Assembly: GCA_022749755.1 (NCBI GenBank) | Contig: CM040444.1 | Coordinates: 17,901,274 to 17,965,273 of the forward strand | Source of the DNA: Azadirachta indica | Lineage: Eukaryota; Streptophyta; Magnoliopsida; Sapindales; Meliaceae | Length of the DNA: 64,000 bases | Reading direction: 5' to 3' | Shown here: positions 49,734 through 61,070 of the stretch, one piece after another | Position numbering within the stretch: the stretch's first letter is position 1 | Layout: every line of letters starts with the position of its first letter | The notes under the pieces: generated by a model | The model's input: the letters and a program-made list of their open reading frames with translations, nothing else | Database searches by the model: none | Told to the model about the DNA's origin: nothing | Translations under genes and position numbers: made by a program

Positions 49734-49815
49734 ACTAAGGGTATAATTGGTAAAAAAATATTCAATTTATTCAGATATTTAATTAGTTATTTAAATTTAA
49801 GTTAAAATTTTTAAT

Positions 49816-50533
49816 TTAAGGGTTATTTATTTTTTTGGTTGAAGTCTGAATATAATTATTCAGATTTCTAAAAGTCGTTTATTTTTTAACTTATGTATGA
49901 ATATTTGTTAAAAATATTTTAATATAATTAAATTAAAAATTTTGACTTAAATTTAAATGGGCAAATGTTTGAATAATTTAATATTTTTATTTTTTAAAAA
50001 TATCTTTATTTTATTAATTTATTTATTTAATAAAATTAAAATCTTATTTAACTATTTGTTATGTATCTCTTCTCTATTGTGAGTCCCCTCTACTTGTCTT
50101 TTAAATCCTACTTATTTTATATTTTAATTATTATAATAAATTTGTATATTTACATAATTACACTTTATTATAATATGACTATTATTATTTTTATTTAATT
50201 TTTATTAATCTTTATATCATCGATTAGAAATTATTTTTTTTAAAGAAACATATATAAAAAAAAATATACATACTAATATAATTTATTGATTTATTTATTT
50301 ATTATTGTGCTAATATAATCTAAATTATTATAAATATAATTTTATTATTTAAAAAGGTATATATGTCAAAATATCAATTTTTAAAATTTTTATTTTATTA
50401 AAACAAACAACTTAATACTTATTTTTAAATGTTTTAAAATAAAAAATAAATATATAATTCAGATTTAAATTTCAGTTAAATACAGATTTTAATCATGTTC
50501 AAAGTGTAGATAAAAAAACAAATGCTATCTTAA
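49816..50533. mobile_element. MITE family 2, copy B (about 718 bp, most complete)
   Basis: The left end TTAAGGGTTATTTATTTTTT and the right end, read on the opposite strand, TTAAGATAGCATTTGTTTTT form imperfect terminal inverted repeats of about 45 bp (shared GTTGAAGT(C/T)TGAATATAAT against CACTTTGAACATGATTAA). TTAA flanks both ends. Noncoding and A/T-rich throughout. Confidence 0.65.
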
Positions 50534-50657
50534 TTAGATTCAGACATTTTTAATAATTTTTCAAACATGAGTTAAAAATAAAAATAAGTAGGATTATTCA
50601 AATTTAAGTTAAACATATGCAAAAAGTTATGTTTGAATAAAATTGTTTAGAGATAAG

Positions 50658-51042
50658 TTAGGGCTTATTTGTTTTTTTAGTTGAAGTTTGAATATAATTA
50701 TTTAGATATTTCAGTGCCATTTGTTTTTTTAACTTATATATGAATATTTATTAAAAATATCTAAATATAATTAATTAAAAATTTTGATTTAAATTTGAAT
50801 AAGTAAATGTCTAAATAATTTTATTTGTCAAGAATACTTCTAATTTATTACTTAATATTTACATATGTTAACAATTTAATATATTAATTTAAGATTTTAT
50901 TAGTATATATATGTCAACATATCAATTTTAGATTTTTTATTTTTATAAAAGCAAATAATTTAATATTTATATTCAATTAATCAGATTTTATATTTAAGTC
51001 AAATTCAAATTTTAATCATGTTTAGATTTAAAAAAAAAAATT
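50658..51042. mobile_element. MITE family 2, copy C (about 385 bp)
   Basis: The left arm starts TTAGGGCTTATTTGTTTTTT and runs through GTTGAAGTTTGAATATAATT. The right arm contains TTTTAATCATGTTTAGATTT, as in copy B. It is shorter than copy B, so it is likely internally deleted. Confidence 0.6.
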
Positions 51043-51052
51043 ATTTTATATT

Positions 51053-51298
51053 TAATAAGTAAATGTCTGAATAATTTAAATATTTTATTTATCAATAATA
51101 TTTTTAATTTATTATTTAATATTTATATGTGTCAATAACTTAATATTTTAATTTAAGATATCTTAAGGCATACATGTCAATATATTATTTTTAAATTTTT
51201 TATTTTTAAAAAATAAATAACTTAATATTTATATTCAGACATTTAAAATAAAAAAATATATTAATTAAATTCAGATTTTACATAAAAAAAAATCTTAC
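51053..51298. mobile_element. MITE family 2, copy D (right-hand fragment)
   Basis: Begins AAGTAAATGTCTGAATAATTT and parallels 50800-51000 of copy C base for base with moderate divergence (ATTTATATGTGTCAATAACTT, TAAATAACTTAATATTTATA). No left arm is present, so it is a fragment or a partial tandem duplication of copy C. Confidence 0.55.
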
Positions 51299-52348
51299 CT
51301 TAATTTTAATTTTAATTTTAAGAGATATAATTAATAATTAATTCATATACGTACATTTAATATAATATATAATCATAATTATTTGTGCGACCACCAACAG
51401 CGTCTGCATGTGCTAGCTGCCATTTGCAATTAAAAGTCAAGATGCCTAAATTTGCACATATTTGACTTGACTTATTTGTTACATATAATTTATACATATA
51501 TTGTAAGCATAAAGCTAAAGATATGCACTGCAGTGTGACTCAGACAAACACCTTTCTCTTTAAATATTTATTAATTTCTCTTAAACATTTTTCAACTTAT
51601 TATAATGTGAAAGGCTTTTCCTCCAAAATTTACTTTTATTTATTCAAGTCATGTACTGTAAAGATATATTAATTAATAGTATTGCTCTTTATATATTTTA
51701 TGAAAAATTTATAAAGTAATTAGTAATATATATCAAATTAAGACATTCCTATCTCTCTCTAATAATTGCAAGTGCTTCTTCTTTTGATTCAAAAAGTTGG
51801 AAAATTAAAGTATTGCTAATTAATTAAGGTTATAAACATTTCTTAAATAAATTATTTAGCTAACTTTTAGATAATGACATTAACTTGGACAAAGAAGACG
51901 ATTAAAGAAAAAAAAAAAAAGTATAGGAAAATGATATTGGTCTTCCAAGAAGCGTCTTGGTATACATCGTGCATGTTGCTGAGAAATTTCCTTTAGCCAT
52001 GGAATTATTGTAAATGTAATTCCAAATGATAATGGCGGGGATATTTTCTGGCACGAAACTTTTGACTTGTTAATGCCAAATTGATAGACTTCAAAACTTC
52101 CCACTGTCCTCGTTCAAGAATCAACTACCTCCACTTTCCATCCGCTTTACAAACAAACAGAAGAACAATTGTTGCTCATGAAATTTATTAGAATATTACA
52201 ATTTAAATATAACAGAAAAGTCCAACACGGCAACAGGAATTCATTGTTGAGAAGCTGAAGCTTAAATTCCTACCAATAACATTCATTCATCACTTGAGAA
52301 TGTACAGGAAATAGAACAGCTCTTTGTTCTGATCTTCTATATTTCCTT

Positions 52349-52355
<7 letters not shown>

Positions 52356-52380
<25 letters not shown>
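52356..52380. repeat. Poly(T)25 immediately upstream of the LecRK start
   Basis: A run of 25 T ends 7 nt before the first ATG of the lectin kinase. It lies in the leader of the transcript and its length is likely variable or error-prone. Confidence 0.9.
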
Positions 52381-52387
52381 GGGTTAA

Positions 52388-54634
52388 ATGGGCATGTCCA
52401 GTAAGAATTTCATCAGGCCGTTTCTTATTATCCTCTTTACTCATCTTCATTCAGCAGCAGCAATATCCTTTGAGCACAAAAAGATCACGTTTCCTGACTT
52501 CGTTTATGAGAGGGATAAGGGTAACTTCACTTTTTCAAGTACTAATACTACTACCATCTCTGGCACAGCTCTTCAGCTAACTCCTGACACAGCCCATGTT
52601 AAGTTCATCGATGTTTACTACAACCAGTCCGGCCGTATTATGTACCATCAACCTTTCAGGCTCTTCAATGATATTGCCGAAGAAGAAGATCATACCATAT
52701 CCTCTTTCAACTCAACTTTTGTTATTAATATGTACAGAAGGCAAGAATGGAATGTTTCTGGTCATGGTCTTGCCTTTCTGATTGCACCAAATACAAGCTT
52801 ACCTCAATCAAGTTATGGTCAATGGCTTGGCCTCACTAGTGATTTCTCAGATGGCAAGAGAGAAAATCATTTTGTAGCCATTGAATTTGATACTGTAAAG
52901 CAAGAATTTGACCCTGATGACAATCATGTTGGTCTCAACATCAACTCTGTTAAATCAGAAAAGGATGTTTCTCTCAAGGATTATAATATCACCCTACAAG
53001 ATGGCAGCAGCTACAGCGTCTGGGTTCAATATGATGGAAAAACAAAATTGATGCAGGTCTTCATGGATATAGAAGGAAAATCCAAGCCCCCAGAACCAAT
53101 CCTCAGAGAGACCATGAATCTGAAAGATTACGTGAAGCCAGAATCCTACTTTGGGTTTTCTGCTTCTACTGGTGATCCGCAGATTCAGTTGAACTGTGTC
53201 CGATCATGGACATTGGAGATAGAAGTTATGCCAAAGAAAAAGGATAGGAAATGGCTAATAATTGCAGCTGGGGTGGGTATTCCTGTGGTGATAATTTTGT
53301 TTGTCTTATGCGCAATTATTTATGTGAAGAAGAGGAGATCAAGAAAAAGTGTAGAGGAGCAGCTTGAGCTTGGCAAGTTGAAATGGTTGCCTGGAATGTC
53401 AAGAGAATTCAAGTATAGGGAGTTGAAAAAGGCTACCAACAACTTCCATGAGAGTATGAAGCTTGGAGAAGGTGGCTTCGGCATTGTTTACAAAGGAATT
53501 CTCCATGACAAAGATCATCATAGCAGTCCCACTGAAATAGCTGTCAAAAAATTCTCCAGGGACAACATTAAAAGCAAAGGTGATTTCTTAGCTGAACTCG
53601 CCATCATCCATCGTCTTCGCCACAAACACCTTGTCCGCTTAGTTGGTAATTACTGTTTCTTTCTTTTTTTTATTTCCTAGTTTCATTTAGTTGATGAATG
53701 AAGACCATACGCTGAAAACTTCGGATATTCAACATTGACTAACATAATTTTCAAAGAATCTTCATAGATTAAGATATTGGAAGATGCTTGACTTATTCTC
53801 TCTTCAGGATGGTGCCGTGAGAAAGGGAAGCTTCTACTGGTGTATGATTTCATGCCAAATGGGAGCCTGGAGAAATATTTATATGGGGAATCTGAGCAGA
53901 TAACTCTGAATTGGAATCATAGATGCAAAATACTAACAGGGGTAGCATCGGCATTATATTACTTGCAGAATGAATATGACCAAAAGGTGGTACACCGTGA
54001 TCTTAAGGCAAGCAACATCTTGCTTGATGCAGACTTTAACGCTCGGCTGGGTGATTTTGGTCTTGCTCGAGCCATTGAGAATGAGAAGAACTCCTACACA
54101 GAGCTAGGATTAGTAGGAGTCCCTGGAACAAGAGGCTATGTAGCTCCAGAATGCTTCCACACAGGGAAGGCTACTCCAGAATCCGATGTGTTTGGCTTTG
54201 GGGCAGTAGTTCTGGAGGTTGTTTCTGGCAGAAGTCCCGGAATTATGATCCCTCATGAACAACATTCTTATACTTTGGTTGATTGGGTGTGGATATTGCA
54301 TCGCGATGGGCATATTGAAGATGCCGTAGACCAAAGCCTTAAAAATGATTTTGTTGTTGATGAATTAAAGAGACTTTTACTTCTGGGATTGGCATGTTCA
54401 CATCCCATAGCCAGTGAAAGACCTAAAACGGAGGATATATTACAGATCATATCTGGAACTTCACCAGTCCCTCACGTACCTCCCTTCAAGCCTGTGTTCT
54501 CATGGCCTTCAAGTGGTCCTCCCAGCAGCATGTTTGAAAGAATATTTTCTAGCATGACCTCGTCTTCTCAAGGTTCTATGGTGACAAGTAGTATGTCCAA
54601 ATTACAGACCGCTTCAGCCCATTTCCCTGTTTGA
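52388..54634 (+). CDS. L-type lectin-domain receptor-like kinase, LecRK-S.5-like
   Basis: Plasma-membrane receptor kinase with an extracellular legume-lectin domain, in a family that senses extracellular signals in immunity and development. Exons 52388-53645 and 53808-54634 give 694 aa. Signal peptide about 1-25 (FLIILFTHLHSAAA); lectin about 26-278 with many N-glycosylation sites and the metal-site region VAIEFDT...DDNHVGL; membrane span about 289-313; kinase about 355-640 with glycine loop GEGGFGIVYKG, catalytic lysine K387 (AVKK), HRDLKASN (D484, an RD kinase), DFG (502-504), APE and a C-terminal Ser/Pro tail. All catalytic motifs are intact. The single intron splits G420. Recalled best match is LecRK-S.5 (At5g06740), from HRDLKASNILLDADFNARLG and the HVPPFKP tail. 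The first of two nearby ATGs (52388, 52394) is used. Confidence 0.93.
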
Positions 54635-55963
54635 ATAAATCTTCAAACATCTGGAGTTATGGATATCACATGTATAGATGATGAAATTTGTGCAGAATTT
54701 AGCTGCAATCTTCTCTGCATCTTCATAATGGGGTGTTCATGTATTAATTGTATTACACTCCTTTGTTTTTATATTTTGAGCAATCTTTGTGTTTCGTTTT
54801 ACCATCACATATGTTCAATCTTTTTCCAAGTTAATCCCTTGAGTCTCACCCAGCATACTCTTGATGGTAAATCTTGTTTCTGCTAAGCCATTTTATAAAC
54901 CTTGTTTCTGCTATGCCATTTTAGTATAAACATCACATGTAAGGGAGGCTACAAAATGGTCTATTATATATCATATGATCCAAAACTCTATTTTATGAAG
55001 AACCTACGTGAACGGGCACAATTTTCACCTGTACAAATGGTGCGGATACCATATATGTAGAGAAAAGTTGTTCATAACCTGGAATCTGCCATACAATTAT
55101 TTGCCTGAAAGGATACTCTTAACTAACAACTGAGCAAGACATTACTATGGATTACGAAAAAAGGACATAAACTGGAAACTAGACACTAGTAATTTTTGTT
55201 ATTTAAATATTCCATGGACAAAAAAATGTCAAATAATGTCACAAGTATGCATGTTTTTGAGTTATTCATTTGTATTAAAAAATTAAAGGAGAAAGAAGAA
55301 AACCCTATCAAGATAATATAGCAACAAATAAATCTTCTGAATAAAACATTTGAGTTCTCAGACTCTGGCTACTACCAGAATGACAACTCATCATGTATAA
55401 AAAATACTCTGGCCCTACACAAATGCCAGAATTTGGTTTACCGGTGTCAAAGAATGCCAGATGCCTTCATACGTAGCTGCAGAAAAAGTCGAGGGATGAC
55501 AGCCAAAATAAATAAAAAGAATTATGCAATCCTGAAATTTGAACAAACTATTTTAATGAATCAATCAAATTGTAGCACTCGGTCTTTCTTAAGAAGTTAA
55601 AAAAAATCTCAAACAACCTCGTGAACAATGTAGCATATACAGGTAGCCATTTGTTCTTGAATCAACCGCCGTAAACTGAAAAAGCCAAGTCTGTTAAACA
55701 TGCAGAAAGTTTTCTTTTTTTTCTCATGGGTGAAGTATAAGCACTTTGTAAGTTTCATAGATGTAGACATTTTGTACTGAACCACACCAACGAATTTGTA
55801 GATGCAGAAGTACAAAGGTTAAAATTTAATTAATCCATAAAGAATCATATACAAGTTGAATCATGTAATAGATCAGGGAAATGTTATCTAAAACACAAAA
55901 TTAAGCTAAGCTATAGCTTGCAAAACCGATTGATTAAGAGAAGAAGAATCTGACTCTAATAAC
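54635..55963. other. Convergent 3' region between LecRK and mTERF
   Basis: The two genes converge with 1.3 kb between stop codons. AT-rich, with both 3' UTRs presumably inside. A small repeated phrase (CTTGTTTCTGCTA.GCCATTTTA) occurs at about 54873 and 54900. No further gene is seen. Confidence 0.7.
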
Positions 55964-56953
55964 TCAAGCAAATAACCCAAATTTTGTCACAAATTTCTTT
56001 GCATTACAGTCCAGCATTTCACTCAAGCTACAATCTATATTCCTTTGTTTCAAAAGCTTGTGTCGCAGCTCCAGTCTCTTCTTTAGACCATGCCGGAAAA
56101 AGTCAGGGTAATCAGCAACTTCGTCAATTTGACGCCCCATTACCTCTACCAAAAACTTGATCCTAGGTTCTAAAGAATTTTTGATGCTCTTGATCAGGAT
56201 AGGGGGATAAGCAGTGACCAAAGCTGCTATCTTGCCATCTTCAAACCCGCAACTCTTTAAATATACAAAATTGGGTCGCAAAATCTTGTTCACATCTCTG
56301 CATAAAACTTCAGGGAATGTTAGTGCTAACATTTGAAGATCTGGCTCCTTCAGTCCTACCGACTTCAAAAACTCTGAAGTAGGCCGCAACCTATTATCAA
56401 CACTATAGCCCATTATAAACGGATGTTTTGCCAGGACTTTACCAATCATCCCTTCTCTAGCAAGCCCAATACTAGCAAGAAAGTCCACCGTTTCTCTGAG
56501 CTTAGATTCAATGCTGTAGCTGATGAGCCTTGGGTTGAGTAATATCATCCTTCCAAGTTGCTTTTCAGGGACTCCAAGAGCCTGAAAGAAAGCCAAAAGT
56601 GGACAGAGCTTCTCTTCCACACTGTGGGAGAGTATATGAGGGAACTTGGTTATGGCAGAAGCAACTTCGTGGGGTTTTGTTCCTAGTGTACTGAGGCATT
56701 CAACCATTGGTACAAGCTTCTCATTGAGACCAAGAGTAAGGATTTTGGGGCACTTGGAAACAACATAAGGCAGCTTTCTCTCCTGAATGCCAATGCTTTT
56801 CAAATAAGCCCAGTTTTCAGAGGCTCTTTCCTGTTCAACACCCTGCAGGCGCTTGCATCTTTTGAACATATCATTGATGGTTTTATCATCCAAACCTCTA
56901 TCCTTGAAGAACCACATGATGCTATTACCATTTTGACTAGTGCTGATTTCCAT
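55964..56953 (-). CDS. Organellar mTERF-family protein (PDE191/mTERF6-like)
   Basis: Nucleic-acid-binding helical-repeat protein acting in plastid or mitochondrial transcription termination and RNA maturation. 329 aa in one exon. About seven to eight mTERF repeats are visible through the periodic pattern of a leucine-rich helix followed by FP/NP plus a hydrophobic run (KCPKILTLG, KFPHILSHS, LNPRLISYS, KHPFIMGYS, TFPEVLCRD, AYPPILIKS, DYPDFFRHG). The ending KFVTKFGLF is typical. The N-terminus is short, with no obvious transit peptide, as in the recalled Arabidopsis At4g38160 (333 aa). An additional 5' exon cannot be excluded. Divergent from the PPR gene. Confidence 0.92.
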   Translation of the reverse strand: MEISTSQNGNSIMWFFKDRGLDDKTINDMFKRCKRLQGVEQERASENWAYLKSIGIQERKLPYVVSKCPKILTLGLNEKLVPMVECLSTLGTKPHEVASAITKFPHILSHSVEEKLCPLLAFFQALGVPEKQLGRMILLNPRLISYSIESKLRETVDFLASIGLAREGMIGKVLAKHPFIMGYSVDNRLRPTSEFLKSVGLKEPDLQMLALTFPEVLCRDVNKILRPNFVYLKSCGFEDGKIAALVTAYPPILIKSIKNSLEPRIKFLVEVMGRQIDEVADYPDFFRHGLKKRLELRHKLLKQRNIDCSLSEMLDCNAKKFVTKFGLFA

Positions 56954-57807
56954 ATTTCCTGAGAGAAATTGTGGAAAATATCAAGCTCAAGCTATATCTA
57001 AAGGTTTGTCATGCGTTTGTTTTTATTTATTTATTTTTCCATTGGAACAGACATTCACTAGTTGATTGATGATCAAACTATTTTAGGGTGAATGTTCCAA
57101 TAGTAGAAAATGAAAAAATCAATTCAGTCACTGCCCCCATGCAATAAACCCTATACTAAATCATAAGAAAAAGGGCACTTCAAAATAAGGATAAATAGAT
57201 AAATCCGAGCTAAAGCAGCAAGGAAGCATTTTTAATCTAGTTCCGTTTCAACAATTGATTGTAAAACAAATAGAGATAGCACTGATGAGTAATCAATAGT
57301 TAAAACAGACAATAAAGAAAAAACTTTGATAATTGTTGATGGGAAAAACACAAACTTCCAGCAGTTCCACTAAGAAATTGAAATTGACATAGCAGAACTG
57401 TAATTGGAGAAAGAATACCAAATGCAAGAATAGAGGAATGAACCCGGAGCAGACATGTAATCATGATAAAAATTAACATTCGGCAGTATCTTTAAATATT
57501 CCCATGGGGTCGACGAACAAGCTGCGTTACCTTGGATAAAATCAGGAAATAGCCGAACTTCACTAAATTTCTAGCTGGGCATTGAGTCCCGCAATTAAGA
57601 CTATGAAATCAGAAGTGAAATATAAAGCCTTATCTATCGTCTATTACTCTGTTTTTTCTCATATTACCGTAGTTGCCCTTACCTTGTTTTGCTGAAATGA
57701 CTGATGTACCCTTGGATTCATTTTAGCTTGTTCCCAGAACCCTAACCTTGTTAACTGAAAGCCTTTCCTCTTTGGATTGGAGAAGAAGAAACAGAGCAGA
57801 AAATAAG
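56954..57807. promoter_or_regulatory. Shared divergent promoter of mTERF (-) and PPR (+)
   Basis: 854 bp separates the two start codons, so promoters and leaders of both genes share it. A telo-box-like AACCCTAA lies at 57738-57745 close to the PPR start. No TATA box is evident for either gene, consistent with housekeeping organellar genes. Confidence 0.6.
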
Positions 57808-58878
57808 ATGCCATCATCACAAGGTGGGATTTTTATCAAGCTAATTGCAAAGTCAAAGCTTCAACGGCATCAACTCGTTTCTAATTTAGCAGTGCTGCCA
57901 CGGAATTTCTGTTCTATTAGAGATTTCAATGTTAATAATGACGATAATAATGATAGATACCGCAACAGCAATAACAACAAAACCGATTACCAGAATCCTC
58001 CGGAGCCAATACCCAACAGGCCTTTGAGGGGAGAGAGACCATTTAATCATCAAAATCAGCCTCAGCGTTCTCGCCAGTCTCGTTTAAATAGTTATCAGCA
58101 ACAATCTTTTCAATTACCCAACAGGCCTCGCCGTCAACCGCCCAAGCTGGCTGATGAAGTTCAATCTGATGAAAATTTCCTCGAAAGGTTCAAACTTGCT
58201 TTTGAGAACGGGACAGAAAAGCCTATACAGAATGATAAAATGACAGCAACTGCCCAGATACCTCAACAACAAGAACACAAGCATAACCGTGCTCAGCCGG
58301 TTACTGAGCCTCCTCAAGATGCGGATGAGATCTTCAAGAAAATGAAGGAAACGGGTCTGATTCCAAATGCTGTCTCGATGCTTGATGGACTTTGCAAAGA
58401 CGGCCTTGTCCAGGAAGCAATGAAATTGTTTGGTCTAATGCGCGAGAAAGGTACCATTCCTGAAGTTGTTATTTATACTGCTGTCGTCGATGGCTTTTGC
58501 AAGGCACACAAATTTGATGATGCCAAGAGGATTTTCAGGAAAATGCAGTCTAATGGCATTGCTCCTAATGCCTTTAGTTATACTGTATTGATTCAAGGCT
58601 TGTATAAATCTAACAAGTTAGAAGATGCTATTGTATATTGTGTTGAAATGCTAGAAGTTGGTCATTCTCCAAATGTGACTACTTTTGTTGGATTAGTTGA
58701 TGGGTTGTGTAGGGAAAAGGGTGTTGAGGAAGCACGGAGTGTGATTGCTACATTGAAACAAAAGGGATTTCTTGTTAATGATAAAGCTATTAGAGAGTTC
58801 TTGGATAAAAAAGCTCCATTTTCGCCATCAATCTGGGAAGCAATATTTGGGAAGAAAACCTCTCAGAAGCCATTTTGA
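57808..58878 (+). CDS. Pentatricopeptide repeat protein, P class, short (At4g38150-like)
   Basis: Likely organellar RNA-binding protein. 356 aa from one exon. A basic N-terminus (about 1-38, with RHQLVSNLAVLPRNFCS) suits a mitochondrial or plastid transit peptide. Residues 39-165 are low in complexity (Asn, Gln, Pro, Arg). PPR motifs occupy about 170-335: the first is short (IPNAVSMLDGLCKDGL lacks residues usual at this point), followed by canonical motifs (IPEVVIYTAVVDGFCKAHKF, IAPNAFSYTVLIQGLYKSNK, SPNVTTFVGLVDGLCREKG). The C-terminus ends WEAIFGKKTSQKPF. Upstream in-frame codons lack ATG, so 57808 is the start. The recalled Arabidopsis relative is shorter (about 300 aa) because of the linker. 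Confidence 0.92.
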   Translation: MPSSQGGIFIKLIAKSKLQRHQLVSNLAVLPRNFCSIRDFNVNNDDNNDRYRNSNNNKTDYQNPPEPIPNRPLRGERPFNHQNQPQRSRQSRLNSYQQQSFQLPNRPRRQPPKLADEVQSDENFLERFKLAFENGTEKPIQNDKMTATAQIPQQQEHKHNRAQPVTEPPQDADEIFKKMKETGLIPNAVSMLDGLCKDGLVQEAMKLFGLMREKGTIPEVVIYTAVVDGFCKAHKFDDAKRIFRKMQSNGIAPNAFSYTVLIQGLYKSNKLEDAIVYCVEMLEVGHSPNVTTFVGLVDGLCREKGVEEARSVIATLKQKGFLVNDKAIREFLDKKAPFSPSIWEAIFGKKTSQKPF

Positions 58879-60740
58879 ATTTTCTTGTTTGTATGTTCTT
58901 TCTGTTCTGCAGCTGCCTGTTTCTATGGCTTCCTTTTCACTTTATTGTTCACTTGTACGAGGAAATGCCAGAAACAACATTTAAATTCATCAATGGAAGT
59001 TCTCATCTTTCCTGCTTGTTTAAATAAACATGTTGGTTCTGTTCTATGGACAGCTGATCATAGTTAATTTATTGATGTTGCATACCGTTGATGACTGACT
59101 ATTCATGGTTGTTATAGGTTTGAAATAAAGCTATTTCAAACACAGAATTTGAAACGAAGCTGCATTTCTTTCATCATGTTTTTTTCTTACTGTCTGTTGT
59201 TTCTACATATATTGCTGCATCAAATTTGATCCGTTCATTGCAAGTGAAAATAATAATTGGAGATGGAAAGGTCAGAGCAGTGGTGAGAATGATATAATAG
59301 CATTGAATATGAATGGCAAAGAAGGAGAGATGTTGATGATGGTGGTGCTAGTGGCAATGGCTTTGCAAGTAGTAGGCAGAGGTGATGGTGCTTAACAAAG
59401 AAATTGTAGCAGTTGAGTGATGGTAATGTGTTGTAGAAGACAGAAGTAATAGAGAATCCTATACCAAACCTGGAGCTTTATAATGCATATAAAATAAAAC
59501 ATGGATCATACCAATCAAATTAGCGTGTTTCAATTTTAATGGAAATGGTAAGAAAAATATCAATGGAAATGCAGCTGTGGCTGTGGTGAATGTTGTGCCA
59601 GTGGGTGGGTATCACTATCATGTTTTTGTAGTAATATCAGACATAACCTAGTAATTGCTTGTCAATATTAGAGGCAAGAAGAATTGAGAAGGAACTTGTT
59701 GATATTGTTAGAAATTGTAGTCTAGACAAGTTTTCTTATTTTCTTGAATTCCTGCAAGGTAATATTGATGCTTAAAATTAAATCACAAACTTTGCTAGCA
59801 GTCTTCTATATATAGTTTGTTCTCTGGAAGATCACAATATCTCCATTTCCTAATAACAGAATGTCAAGAATGCATTTAGTAATAAGAAGTGTGAGGAAAA
59901 AGAAAGAGATTGAGAGAATGAGGGGAGGTCTCACAGAATGCTTTGATTGCAGAGGATTGATATCAATAGCAGACTCAGTTATATTTTATTTGATTGGTAA
60001 TTGACAGCAAACATACATATACCTTGTTATTCTCGGTTAATATGTTGCAATTTATGTGCATAGCTTGTGGTCGGTCATTGTTTATTGTACTAAGACGAAG
60101 AAGGAGATTTTCTCAAAGAAGATACATCTCCTCTTGAAGAAACATGTTGCTTATCACAAGCTACCATTAATTTAAATGTTAAGCACAACTCACCTTAGCA
60201 AATTCTCCATGCCCTAGGAGATTTTTGTGATTTGGTCGGCCTCATTGTTTACTACTAGTATATGTTAGTCAAACCCATGCTAGAGGGAATTGTGCTGGGG
60301 TTGCCTTTGTTTTATTTATTAATTATTAATTATGTATATAGTTACTGTTGATCGTTAATGAGTTTTTGTTATGACAAACACACGCAATGCTCTGTCTAGA
60401 GTGGCTTTGTTCATTGCACGTGTTAGACCTATATTTCTTCAGCCATTTACATCATCAAAATTTCTTACATTGAACAAAAATAAAATTTTAGTGTTGATTA
60501 GTTCAATTCAATAGAAATCACCACACACACAACACAGGGGTGATCTCATTCTCATGCATGGTTTCTTCTTTGGCCTTTGGCTATATATATATATATATAT
60601 ATGAATACTATATGGACAAGCATGTTTAAAGTGATAGCACGGGATTAATAAACAATAAAACATGATTACTATAATAATTGAATTCGGTTGATTAGGATGA
60701 AAATGATGTTGTTTTCGAAATAAAATAAGAGAAGACTGAG
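58879..60740. other. Spacer between PPR and RING genes
   Basis: No gene is supported. The first 300 bp are PPR 3' UTR. A GATGGTG/TGGTGA-rich stretch at about 59265-59420 has only short broken ORFs. A (TA)n lies at about 60582-60602. Confidence 0.7.
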
Positions 60741-60750
60741 AGGATGTGAG

Positions 60751-60762
60751 GTCGGCGCCGAC
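60751..60762. promoter_or_regulatory. Perfect GC-rich palindrome with two inverted DRE/CRT cores
   Basis: GTCGGCGCCGAC reads the same on both strands and contains GCCGAC, the DRE/CRT core bound by DREB/CBF factors, once on each strand. It lies 309 bp upstream of the RING-H2 start in AT-rich DNA. Function is inferred from the motif only. Confidence 0.6.
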
Positions 60763-60944
60763 CCTGCTGCTCCGCCAAATTCAAAGTTCGATAACGACCC
60801 AGGAATTATAAAAGCACAAACTGTTTAATATTCTTATAAAAAATTTCTCGGACTCTCAAAAAGTCAAAAGCGGAGCTACTATCAAGAATACTATTGCAAG
60901 TTAAATCAGAAATATAAAATGGTTTGACTCTTAAGCCTGTTTGC

Positions 60945-60953
60945 TATATATAA
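60945..60953 (+). promoter_or_regulatory. TATA box of the RING-H2 gene
   Basis: TATATATAA lies 118 bp before the start codon at 61071, a normal distance allowing about 30 bp to the start site and a leader of about 90 nt without an ATG. Confidence 0.65.
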
Positions 60954-61070
60954 TGGACTTGGTATTCCATCTTCCCCTCAATCTCATAACTTATAATTAA
61001 CCTCAAACCAAAGCGAAACTTTCAATCAGTCACCAGGGAAAAGGTAGCAGAGTTGCAGCAAGCACACAAG

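Larger units (their letters stand above)
48287..52355. other. MITE-rich AT spacer between DC1 and LecRK
   Basis: No gene is seen in 4 kb. From about 48950 to 51300 the DNA is built of two non-autonomous element families, annotated separately. The rest is AT-rich, including a GCAT array at about 48315-48330 and telescoped ATGT repeats near 48395-48420. Confidence 0.75.
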
